This document shows, in pieces, positions 21,288 through 31,920 of a stretch of DNA of 64,000 nt (positions are counted from its first letter, which is position 1; each line of letters begins with the position of its first letter). The notes beneath the pieces were generated by a model. The model made no database searches. It was not told where the DNA came from and worked only from the letters and a program-made list of their open reading frames with translations. The position numbers were made by a program, and so were the translations under genes. Location: assembly GCA_014773175.1 (NCBI GenBank), contig VXCM01000692.1:194731-258730 (forward strand). Reading direction: 5' to 3'. Source of the stretch: Lucifuga dentata (taxonomy: Eukaryota > Chordata > Actinopteri > Ophidiiformes > Bythitidae).

Positions 21288-24200
21288 TTACCCTGACGTG
21301 TCCATCTTCTCCTCCTCCTTCTCTTCCTCTTTCACTTCTGGGAAACAAAAGAATGGGAATAAATATCCATGTTTGTGTTCCGCTGCGAATCCTGATGATA
21401 GCAAACGGCCTCACCTTTCTTTTCCTCTCCTTCCTTCTCTTCCTCCTTTTTCACTCGCTTCACCTTCTTGTGGTTGGCGGCGTTGCGGCGGCCTCCTCCC
21501 TGGCCCTCGGCTTCGTCCTCGGAGTCTGAGAACTCCTCCTCGCAGGCTATCCTCTTGTCGTGGGCCCGGACTGAAACACAAAACACACGCCGTCACGCTG
21601 GCTGCTTTGACAAGAGTGTGACGGACACAACTGGACACAATGGCCGATTTCATTAATGTCCCGCTGGGTGGCGGCGATTGTTTTGCATTTCACGTTTTAA
21701 TTATAAAATTATAAATGTAATTATTTACAAAATGACCACAAAGTTTGAAAGGGAGAAAACAGAGCCACAATTTGCCATGGCTGTTTCTTACTAGAAATGC
21801 GTTTGTCGGGGTCCTCCTCCTCCTCATCTGCACTGTCTGGGTGGGGCGCATCTTCAGGAATCGCCTGCATTTGGACTCCTGGCGCGTGGGGGAGCATGCG
21901 GAGGTTTTCAAACAGACGCTGCTTGATCTTCTCCAGGTAATCGTTGGTGTTCTGGTTGGTCATATTGGACGGGCTGATGTGCAGCTTGAAGTCGGGCCCG
22001 AAGTACTCAAAGTAGTCGTTGTAGGGCAGCTCATTGGGGATGGAGCAGTCCAGGGCGACTGCCGTCTCGTAGGTCCAGCAGCGGGCCACGTTGCGGATGG
22101 TGTAGCCCCCGCCGCCCAGCATCAGCAGGGGGAGGTTGAAGCTTTTGATGTACTCGACACATTTGGCATGACCTGGAAAAGGCAACAGACATGCGAGTTG
22201 TATGCTCTCCATTCCGCAGAGTGACCTCAGAGCGTTTTCTAGGGCATGTAGGCTGTTTCGTACCTTTGATGGTGAGGTTGAAGCAGCCCAGCCTGTCTCC
22301 AGAGAGAGAGTCGGCTCCACATTGAAGCACCACGGCGCTCGGCTGATACATCTCCATGACTTTAGCCATAATCTAACACACACACACACACGTTAAAATT
22401 GCTGCTCGGAATAAGACCAATTAGGCTACGGTTATCCTCTACGAATACTTGAAGGAAAAAAAAAAGTCACATCAAAGTTTTTTGTGGTATATGATGTTCC
22501 AGTGTCCACCTGTCTAATTGTTCTCTGTTACAGGAAGAGACCCTTATTTTAAAGGGCCATACTAGTGGTTTTTGCCTGTTTGAGCTCAATAAATACTACC
22601 AGCATACACATTAGAGAGAAATCTCATATGGTCTTGAGCTGCAGGATATACTCATAAAACTTTTTTTTTTTTTTACTGAGTCAAACTGAAAATGTTTGAT
22701 GGTGATGTCATGACAATGTTACAAAAAACGGATTAATCTGGTTAGTGGCATAAAGTGTTGTTCATGCACTTATGGATGAAATCTTGGCTGGATGAGCGCA
22801 CATTGGCTTAAAGTGTCAGTCATAGATTATAGTGACAAAAAAACCCCTGCAAAACGTTAAAATTCTCAGCCTCTAGAAGTTGCACCTCTGTCGGACTCTT
22901 GAAAAGTAGACTAAAATCATGGCTGAAATCTGGACAGATCATGAATGAAATTGATTCTGAGTTATGTGTGTTGTGGAAATTCTGTTTTTGGCATTTTTAA
23001 CATTTTTATGTAGAGCAGATTTTCATTTCTGTGACCTTTTCTCTCTCTTTTTTTTTAATGTAATGATTTGTATTTGTTTATGCTTGTTGGGACAGCGGAT
23101 ACAAATTAGCTTTGTGGCTAACTTGGCACATTTACACTGGCACTCTACTGTTGCCAGCATCTTTTTAATGTGCATTGTCTCATTTTAAATAAATAAACAC
23201 AGGAAAGGGCTTACCGGTTTGAAGATGGCTTCAAAGGACTCGTCATCAATGCCATCTCGCAGCGGGTAGTTCACTGCGTAGTACTTTCCCTTCCCAGCGC
23301 CGATGTCCTGCACAGATTGGAGAAGTCGCTGAAGTTATATGGCCACACATGCACGATGGACGCCAATCGCCCGGAGAAGAAAAAACGAGAGCCGGTGACT
23401 CACCCTCAGGTCTCCAGTGCCGGGGAAGTACTCGCCATACTTGTGGAAAGAGACGGTCATGACCCTGTCTGTGGTGTAGAAAGCCTCTTCCACCCCATCG
23501 CCGTGGTGGATGTCGATGTCAATGTATAACACCCTTTGGTGGTACCTAGAATAAAAAAAAACAGAATTTAGTTAATGATTAATAATAGAGGACCATACCA
23601 CCTGTTTTGCATGTTTGAGCCTAATATATTCAATTTTCATACATGTAAGGTTACTGACAATCATTTCCCAAAGCATACTACTGGAAAGGTGAGTTAAAAA
23701 TATTTTCCTGTCTTCCAGACTGCCATTGGTTTCAGTTCATTCTGGTACACTATTACAATCAACATGTTGATGCTTGAAACATTTTTGGGATAGGTAATAC
23801 ATCATCATGAACAAGATGTGTATTCAGGTTTTTTCGAAGTTTCATAATTTTAGTGTTTAAGTGCAATAAAAAGTGCAGAGTGAATGTATGTCTCCACTGG
23901 GGAATATAGTCCCAAAAGAAAATCTGCGTTTATGGAAAAATTTTAACGACTGTGACTTCATAATTTTGCGCAACTATTAGCAGACAAAACATAGACTTTT
24001 AAGGTGGGTGTATCGCTTGAATATTTTATTTTGAAAGATTAAGAGATTATACAAAATATCAGGAAAGCTGAAATACAGTTTCATCCTTTGGGAAATGATT
24101 GTCAGTAACCTTACATGTATGAAAATTGAATATATTAGGCTCAAACGTACAAAACGGATGGTATGATATTTTAAATTCAAAGAGAGAGCTGCAGTCAGGC

Positions 24201-26948
24201 TCAGCTTACTTAAGCAGCTCCAGGATGGCCAGGACGATGTCGTTGACATAGCAGAAGCCAGAGGCCTCGGATTTTTTGGCGTGGTGGAGTCCGCCGGCCC
24301 AGTTGACGGCGATGTCTGTCTGCTGCTTGTTGAGCTTCACCGCCCCGGCTGCAGGCCAGGAAGGAGAAAGTTAAGAGAAAGAGAGAGAGACAGAGAGAGA
24401 CACACACACACACAGGCATGGACTTTGGCACGCTCATCCAAATGAGGTATTTCGTCTCGCAAAAAGAAAAGAGAAGGATCACAATAACGAACCAACTGAG
24501 CCGCCTGTTGAGAGCTGGCAAAACTCAAACAGGCCGTCAAACACCGGACAGTCCTCTCCCACGTTGACTGTGAGCAAAAGCAAAAAAGGACAGATTTTCA
24601 TTAACTGAACCATCATATTAACTCAGTTCAAAACTAGCCAGCAAAAGAAAACCAGATACTCACATCTCTGCATCTGCTTGCTGTACTCAGACATGTTGTC
24701 CGGCCGGATGGACCTCAGGAACTTGATGTAGTCGTCGCTGTGGTATTTCGTCATCTCTTCGCCACTGGCCTTGTGGGGTCTCTGGAAGTGGACAGAGGGA
24801 AGAACTGGGTTTGACTCGAGGTCTAGCGGCTCCAAATTTCATCTTAAAGCAAAAATTAAAGCAAATATTGATCTTAAAGCAAAAATCCTCCCTAATGCAT
24901 GATTTGCGTGTAATTCCCACAGTCTTGGATTAATAAGTATCGATTTGTTTATATGTGTGTACAAGTTAACCCAAAGATTGTTAAGCAGAATAAGTTATTT
25001 TAAGTGCCCGTGTTATTTTTTTAGGCTTAAGATAGCCATTCAAATATAAACATGACCTTTATCTGAGCTAGGATCTATCCATGATTAAAACCCACCTTCA
25101 TCCTTAATAGTGGGAGTCACCTGACGGCTCTCAATACTATGCTCATTATCTATACTCTGTCTGGTGCCTCCTGCAAACTGTGCAATAACAGATCTTCCAG
25201 TTCATTTCATGTCACATTGTCCAAGATGCGCATGATTAAATCTTAGTCGTAATCTATGCCAAACTTCAAAAAACAGGAGGAAAAAAAAGAAGACATGCAG
25301 ACAGAAACGCAATCATCGTGTCATCCATTTATGCCACTTTATTCAGGTGGATTGTGGAAGTAGTCAAAAGTGGCAGTGGAGAACTGGTCTCACGCCACAT
25401 TTAAATTGACTTTATTCTGATTTTGGACTGATGACCTTAGATCTTGATTCTCACAAATTGTTAACTTTCGACTGCGACTGCCCAAAATGACACATTCTGC
25501 AGGAGCCTCAAGGAAGCTGTTTAATTCAGTGACAGGGACGGAATGTGAATAGCTCCGACTACGACTCCAATGTGTCATGAATGAGTTATGACCACAAATA
25601 TTAATTGGGCTGCGAATGCGGTGACTGCTCATGGTCTGAACTATAATGCCTTTTCTCTCCAACACTTTAATCTGTTGTTTTTTTGATAAATAATTGTGCA
25701 GCAAAGGTGTCATAGGGACATGGAAACAGTTCTGGGCAATAAGTGGATGAAGGAAACAGTTGTATGTTGATGCATTTACGAAAACGGCAGATGTTTGTGC
25801 AGACTGGTTTGACTCACATAAATCTCCATTTTCCTGTAGAGTCCATAGTTGAGAAGGAGGTTGTGTGTCATGCGGATCCTGTGGGGTTTCATGGGATGGC
25901 CCTGACCGTAGTAGTAGTTCCCCACATCACCTTGGAGAGAAAAAGGTTTACATCAGCAAACACACATGGTAACAACTAGCCACAACACAACACAATTTGG
26001 CTATTCTGTATGATGAAAAAGTCCAAAATTATAGCAATCTGATAGTAGGATTCTTATCCGCAAAGTATTTGTCAGGACTGAAACATCTGAGAGAATATAC
26101 ATATCGGGAAATCATCGATATGCTCATTGTAAAGACAGTGCATTTCATCATTCGTCTAAAAAAAAAAAAAAAAAAAAAAATAGTGCTACCCGATTTGCCC
26201 CTGTACCACAATTCTCAGTGCAGTTTAACATTACTTTTTTTTAAAGATAAAAATAAAGCGAAAAAATACACGAATTTGACGAATAGTAATTAAAGCTAAT
26301 ACACACGTTACATCAAGTTATCGAACTCGTGATTTGCACACCCACACGTGTAACATTTAGGCAGAGGTGCTTACGAATATTATAAGACTGAAATCTCAAA
26401 TATTTATATACCTTTGTGCATGAACACGTTTTGCTGAATGAATTACCGGTAACCGGCATCCATTATTCAGTTCCCACTTCTCGGAAGTTGTTAGCAAGTT
26501 ACATTTATGTTAATAGCGCCAGGTATCTTAATGGCTGGCTGATGATTCCGGAATTATCAAATTAACTCACCGCATAATTCATAATCAAAGCAAATGTTAA
26601 GATAAACGAGAAAACCTTTTTTTTTCTGATTATTGGATAACCAGTATCTGAGATGAATACCGGGTGATACATTCTGTATAGCTACACATAAGCTAACGGC
26701 TAACCATACCATCAGCTAGCACAGCCTGGTTAGCCAATCATACGTTAGCTAACGTTAGCTTGCTACAGTTGCTACCTAGCTTAGCTGTCCGGCACCACTT
26801 TGCAAAAGCAGCAATATATATATTTCCACAGAAAACCACACCCTTTCAATGCCACTTCAATCACTTGACAAATTGGGGCCGCAAAGCTTGTATATTTACC
26901 GTCATAGTAATAGCAAACTTTCTTCTTTGTTCCTTGAGACAGCGCCAT
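21288..26948 (-). CDS. hdac1: Histone deacetylase 1
   Basis: Class I zinc-dependent lysine deacetylase; nuclear catalytic subunit of Sin3, NuRD and CoREST corepressor complexes. Eleven coding exons on the minus strand: 26948-26900, 25930-25818, 24781-24664, 24567-24493, 24348-24210, 23545-23404, 23307-23215, 22372-22264, 22172-21792, 21570-21415, 21337-21288. They total 1425 nt, 474 aa (human is about 482). It starts [20 protein letters not shown]. The catalytic core is intact: [17 protein letters not shown] with the histidine pair at 140-141, [17 protein letters not shown] (zinc ligands D176, H178), [17 protein letters not shown] (D264), and [17 protein letters not shown] with the active-site tyrosine. 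The acidic tail keeps [12 protein letters not shown], matching the CK2-phosphorylated serines of HDAC1, then a basic KKVKRVKK nuclear-signal-like stretch, and ends MDTSG. The [14 protein letters not shown] segment and tail favour HDAC1 over HDAC2. Intron 5 is almost entirely a MITE. Confidence 0.98.
22375..22392. repeat. (CA)n microsatellite abutting the hdac1 exon 8 acceptor
   Basis: On the minus strand a TG repeat runs to TTAG immediately before exon 8, so it takes the place of the usual pyrimidine tract. Confidence 0.9.
22549..22630 (+). mobile_element. TTAA MITE, subfamily B, terminal fragment (hdac1 intron 7)
   Basis: TTAA-AGGGCCATACTAGTGG followed by the subfamily B words GAGCTCAATAAATACTACC. 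The remainder is not recognisable. Confidence 0.55.
23588..24174 (-). mobile_element. TTAA MITE, subfamily A, copy 7 (fills hdac1 intron 5)
   Basis: Left end AGGACCATACCACC at 23588, with the left TTAA decayed to ATAG. The right end is GGTATGATAT then TTAA at 24171-24174. About 587 bp of the 664-bp intron 23546-24209. The remaining intron is about 35 nt at the donor side and 42 nt at the acceptor side. Confidence 0.9.
24376..24413. repeat. Purine-rich (GA)n/(CA)n low-complexity tract
   Basis: AGAGAAAGAGAGAGACAGAG followed by a CA repeat in hdac1 intron 4. Confidence 0.8.
26160..26180. repeat. Poly(A) run in hdac1 intron 1
   Basis: An uninterrupted run of A residues on the plus strand (T on the hdac1 sense strand), without an identifiable SINE or LINE body next to it. 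Confidence 0.8.
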
Positions 26949-27125
26949 TTTACTCCAATTACCCACACTGTTTCGTGCCCACCGGCTTTTCTCTTGCTTG
27001 CACCGGCGAACTTCACTGAGCTCCTGTCAACCAATCACAGATGCTTAACCGCCCGGGTGGGAGGAGCCGGCTTTACAAACCGAATGTCACCGAAGCTGCA
27101 GGCTCATCCAGACTGTGTCTAGACT
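26949..27125 (-). promoter_or_regulatory. hdac1: hdac1 promoter region
   Basis: GC-rich sequence upstream of the hdac1 ATG. It contains AACCAATCACAG near 27030 (a CCAAT box on the plus strand) and CCGCCCGGGTGGGAGGAGCC, a GC-box-like stretch. There is no TATA box close to the start, as expected for a housekeeping gene. The transcription start is inferred. Confidence 0.5.
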
Positions 27126-29144
27126 AGCTAGTGCAAGGTTGATGTAGTGGAAAGATAGAAAGCTTTGTGTAACCTGTAATAAATAATCAATCATAATTTC
27201 AATAAACACCTTAATAAAGACTTCAACAGGCTGATCATCGTTACTCTTGTTTCCTTCACGTGGAGGTCAGAGGTCAGGGTTAAATGTTGAAAATGCCTAA
27301 CTAATTATGTGTTACGTTCGCTCTGCCATGATACCCAACAAGAAGCTGTAACAAAAACTTCATGTTCAGATCCTGAAAAAAGGGAACAGCAGCACACACA
27401 AACATATTTTTAGATTACATCATTTGAAATTAGAACTGGGCAGTGGAAAGACGTGTGTTGTTTGACAACACATTTCTGCAAGTGTGTATCCAATAAGCAA
27501 TGTACTGTATGTTGTCCATTCAAATGTTTCAAACACATTAGGCACATTTCTCACCAATTCCTGTTTGTTTCAAAACTCAGCACCCGTAACATAATTGGAA
27601 GGCTAAATCAAATATATAATTTTCATAAATGAGTTATCCTTTCTTTGCACTGCAGTCTACAATGAGACTGATTATGCCTATTGATGCAGGTTTAGTCATT
27701 CCAGCCTCTTAGAAATAAAGCATGGTGATCAGCTTTGTGGCATTGCATGCATCGGCCACATGGTGTCAGGCTAAGCTAAGTTGTGTTTGACATCAGTTCC
27801 AAATCTCTGTGGACTGTGCTGTCCTTTAGTGAGAAATGCAGTACCTCTGAACTAATTAGTACAGAATTATAGGTACTGTACGGCACAATATATGTATGCT
27901 ATGCAAACAGAGCCGATACAAAGAATAAACTAATATATCAATACAGCTCTATATGGAACAATTGTTAATAATTTACAGAGCACCTACTGCCTGTTGAGAA
28001 ACCGATGTAGAAGATGCCCGCAATTTGTCTGTCTTGCTTTGTGTGTAATTTGAAGCCTGCTAATGCAATAAATCTACAGTTTAAACAAATGTATCTACTA
28101 CAGGAGGTAAAGGGAGGTATCAATATGGAGCTACAGCTTTGTTTAAATAATTCATAATTGTTTGAAGGCTGAGTCCAAATATAGCTCAGATCTGAACTTA
28201 TCATATCACCATGTGAACTAGGTCATTTCACCCTCATCAGGACTGCTGTGTTATGGCTCAGTCAGCCATGTTCAGAAAGGCACTCTCCATGTCAGATGGA
28301 TGAAATATCATAGATGTGAAGTTGAGTGGTAGAGATAATGATGCTGACCTCAGGGCCACAGGGCTGATCAAAAACCAGGGGCCACAGTGGTTCCGGTGTG
28401 TTTAATTATCTTAAACATAATTGGCTAAAATCATGAGTGTTTATTGTATTTAAAGAAATCACAAAATGAACCATCTTATGTGTCAAGTGAGTGCCAGTTG
28501 TTACAAACTGACATGTAATCCCATATCAATCAAACTGCATAAATGCTGCATAAATGAGACTTGACCTGTTTCTGATACTCAGCTTATGCTTTTATACTCA
28601 GTGCTGGATCATTTTTTGTTTAATCCTTCTTTTTTACAGTTCTGGTGTTTGTCTGAACCTAGCCCAAAGGGAATACGGGTCCTGTGGTGGTTCATTATTA
28701 CTTGAATGAATAAAATAAAATCTCATTGCAGTTCAACTTTGCCTTTTAAAGTTAAATGATTTGCTAATATCACATCTTTTGCAAAGGCTTTTTCCTCATG
28801 ATTGGGGCTTGGGGTCAAATATAGAAGATGGTGGATGTTTGCAGCTTGTGTTTTACTTGTACTTTTACCTACTAAATATGCAGACACCAACAAATACAAA
28901 ATGTCATGGAGTCAATTTAGCACTGGCCTTTAAATGATGTCTCTTCAGTTTCAAATGTCATCATAATTAGATGAATTCTGAATCTTTAATCCTTCCTCTC
29001 ACCACTATTAAGCTCCTGTCAGGGGCTGCTAGTTGATACTAGGATGCTATAAAAGCCTGTATTGTGATAAATTTCCCAATTACTACTTGGCAATAACAAA
29101 TGTATGTAAATAACCATAAAGACACACATATGGGCAGGTAACCA
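27126..29144. other. Intergenic spacer between hdac1 and marcksl1, nothing recognised
   Basis: AT-rich sequence without splice-consistent exons, MITE termini or long microsatellites. No feature can be supported beyond its position upstream of hdac1 and downstream of marcksl1. Confidence 0.5.
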
Positions 29145-29977
29145 ACATTTATTTACCCTTATCAAGTTTACATTAAAACCAGTAACATCTCTCTACATTA
29201 GCAAAATAAAGAACAGAAATCAATCCAATATATTTATAGAGACAAAGCAGATTCAGGCTCACACACGACAGATAAACAACTCTGCTTCAATTCAAACCGC
29301 AACAGTGAACATAGCAAGCTTAAGTGTTCTTTTTATAGTTAGGTGAAAATCAAAATTGTCTTTTTTTTTTCTTTAAACAAACAAGACATAGCTTCTCTGA
29401 ATCTTTATGATGGTTCTCTATAATACACCACAAAATACTTCAAATTTAGGTTAAAATATAGGAATGTAAAAAGTTGACGAGTCTTTTAATTTCTGATTTG
29501 ATTTTTTTCCTCTCTATTTAACAGTCAGTTCAATATGTGGTGGTGTCCTCGTATCTTTTCTAGCTTTATTCATAAGGAAGAGGCATCTTGTCAGTAGATT
29601 TTTAGGGCAAAGATGCTTTGACTCCGTCTTTCTCCATCCATACTTCATGGTGTCATTAGCTCGCACTCCAGCCATTTAAAATCCATTTTCCACATTGCGA
29701 CCAGCCCACAGCCTAAAACACAAAGTCAAGGTCCAGATGTCGAGCAGTAACCAGGGAAGTGATCTAGTGAATCTAGTCTGTCGTCTTGTCACCATGACGA
29801 AAAGTGGCACGTCAAAGGAGTCCCTCACATACATGTGTATATATTTACATATACATATATCCATACATATGTATACATATACACATATATATAAATATAT
29901 ATATATATACTCTTAAATTTTCTCTCTCTCTCTCTTGAAAAACAGTTCACCCAGTTCATTGTGAGCTAAAGATACAA
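29145..29977 (-). other. marcksl1: marcksl1 3' untranslated region
   Basis: Downstream of the marcksl1 stop. AATAAA on the minus strand (TTTATT at 29148-29153) is a plausible polyadenylation signal. An AT-rich ATATAC/ATATGTAT block at 29836-29910 and a CT repeat at 29921-29934 lie just after the stop codon. Confidence 0.5.
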
Positions 29978-31566
29978 TCACTCTTTCTTTTCAGAGGGAG
30001 CGGGGGTCGAGCTGCTCTCCTCTGTTGGTTTTGTGGCCTCAGGGGCAGGAGCAGCTGCCTCCTTGGGCTCCTCTTTGGGGGCCTCCTCTTTAGCTGGCCC
30101 CTCCTCTGCCTTTGGGGCCTCAGCTGCAGCGGCAGCCTCCTCCTTCACCTCCTCCTTCTTCTCCTCCTCCTCCTCCTCTGCAGCGGCAGCAGCTCCATTC
30201 TCAGCAGGCTTTTCCTCAGAGGCGGCAGCCGCTGGTTCCTCTTTCACAGCCTCACTCTTCTTGCTTTTCTTCAGGTTCAGCTTGAAATTGAAAGACTTTT
30301 TCAGGGAGAACTTCTTCTTCTTCTTCTTTGGGGTCTCCTTGGCTGCCGCCTCACCTTCAGGTTTAGCCGCCTCGCCATCTGCAGCGGGTGCTGGCTCAAT
30401 AGTGTCGCTTCCAGCACCAGCTTCAGGTTCCTTGGCTGCCTCAGCTGAGCCATTGGTAGCAGCGTCCCCATCAGACTTTCCAGAGACATCACCATTGGTC
30501 TTGACATGTCCGTTCTCCTGAAGAAGGGTTGAAAAATAAAAATGTCAGAAAATAAGTCAGGCTATTTATGAAGCTTGACATTCTGACAAAGAAAATAACT
30601 GTGTTTTATACTAAAACATCTCTATACATACATACAATCCAAACAAAAACCGATAAAGACAGAAATCTCTATTTCTTTTGAGAGCATCGTCATGCTCATC
30701 AATTAACCACCGTGTCGACTGGCTCAGAGGCGACGCCTTGCAGTACTGCAATCGAGCGACAGGCGGCGGTAGCGCTACATAGATCACATAAAGTACCAGA
30801 CAGACATCGACTCAACAAAGACCAGGCTGGAGCTCATCGATGGAGGAGTGAAAACACTTCAGTTCCATCTTCAAATAATTAAATACATATTTTAGGAGCC
30901 CAATTCAATCAATCTGATTAATTTCCCATTCACTTCCTTCGTTCATTTTGTAATATGAATAGTCTAAAATTAATACCAATGCCAACATTGTCTAGACTGT
31001 CCGGGTTATAATGAAATGTTATTCTTGTCACCAAAGACAGATTGTAGAAAGTCCCATTTTGCAAAATAGATGGCCGGATAACAACCAAGATAAGATTTTA
31101 ATGTGGGAGTAATCGGCTGTGCTCCGAAGATGCCCCCCTTCCCCTTTATGCATCGCTTTAATTGACGCACGCTTTGGTGTGAATCTCAATCACAAAATAT
31201 GTATTTCTTAAACTTGATTTTTTCTCCACCTTTATTTTCAAACGAGGTAAATACAGGTTGTGTACTAGCTAATTTTCCTTTCGAGGGTCCCCGTGCCCAC
31301 CAACAGGAGAGATGCTAAAAATCCCCACCTGATCTACCCAAATTCTGCTCACAGTCAAATTTAACCGAGTAGACGTCGACGAAAATTCAATAAATTATTT
31401 CCTTTGATTTGAAAATGAAGATTTGATTAATTTCTGTCTATGTGCTGGTTTGAATAAAAGTGGCAATGACACGGTTAAGGATAATTACCTGTCCATTGGT
31501 TTTGACAGCTGCAGCATCAGCGTTTGCCTCAACAGCCACCTCTCCCTTGGATGCCTGGGATCCCAT
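29978..31566 (-). CDS. marcksl1: MARCKS-like protein 1
   Basis: Myristoylated, PKC-regulated protein that binds acidic phospholipids, calmodulin and actin at the plasma membrane. Two coding exons on the minus strand, 31566-31489 and 30517-29978, give 205 aa. The N-terminus [15 protein letters not shown] has glycine 2 and a MGSQxSK context for N-myristoylation, which is closer to MARCKSL1 than to MARCKS. The single intron falls within [13 protein letters not shown], the conserved MH2 domain. The basic effector domain at about residues 88-114 reads [20 protein letters not shown] then LKKSKKS. The rest is alanine/glutamate/lysine-rich and disordered, ending [12 protein letters not shown]. The effector domain keeps two early serines (S97, S101), but the LSG-S stretch of mammalian proteins is replaced by FKLN. 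A teleost paralogue letter (a or b) cannot be assigned. Confidence 0.93.
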
Positions 31567-31920
31567 TGTTTTCGACGAGTTTTTGTCTTCTAAACCAAAT
31601 TAAAAAGAAAACTAAAAAATAATTGTTTTAAGTTAATCCAACCCCAGAGCGAGGTATCCAGCGGTGAAACGATTAAAAATGTTGGTTTTCTTCAAATGGC
31701 AGCTACTTTCCTCCGTCTTTCTTGCTGTAGGACGTGTCACCCTGACAGGGACCCTCTAAACTTAACACTGGTTGAAAGCAACGCTGCAACATACAGCAGC
31801 TTCCAGGCTCCGCCCATGGGCGGGATCAAAGCAGAGATGACCAATCAAGAGGCAAGACTAGATAGCGTTGACCAATCACCGCTGACTTGGTGAGTTTTCC
31901 CCGCCCCATCAGAAGACCCA
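31567..31920 (-). promoter_or_regulatory. marcksl1: marcksl1 promoter region
   Basis: Upstream of the marcksl1 ATG. Two CCAAT boxes on the plus strand (GACCAATCAAGAGG near 31839 and GACCAATCACCG near 31870) and the palindromic GC box CCGCCCATGGGCGGG near 31812-31826 suggest a promoter. The start site is inferred. Confidence 0.5.

Noticed and set aside
30033..30521. 162-residue plus-strand open frame, Ala/Ser-rich
   Set aside because: It is the antisense of the marcksl1 second exon; its composition is a mirror of Glu/Ala/Lys codons and it has no independent support.
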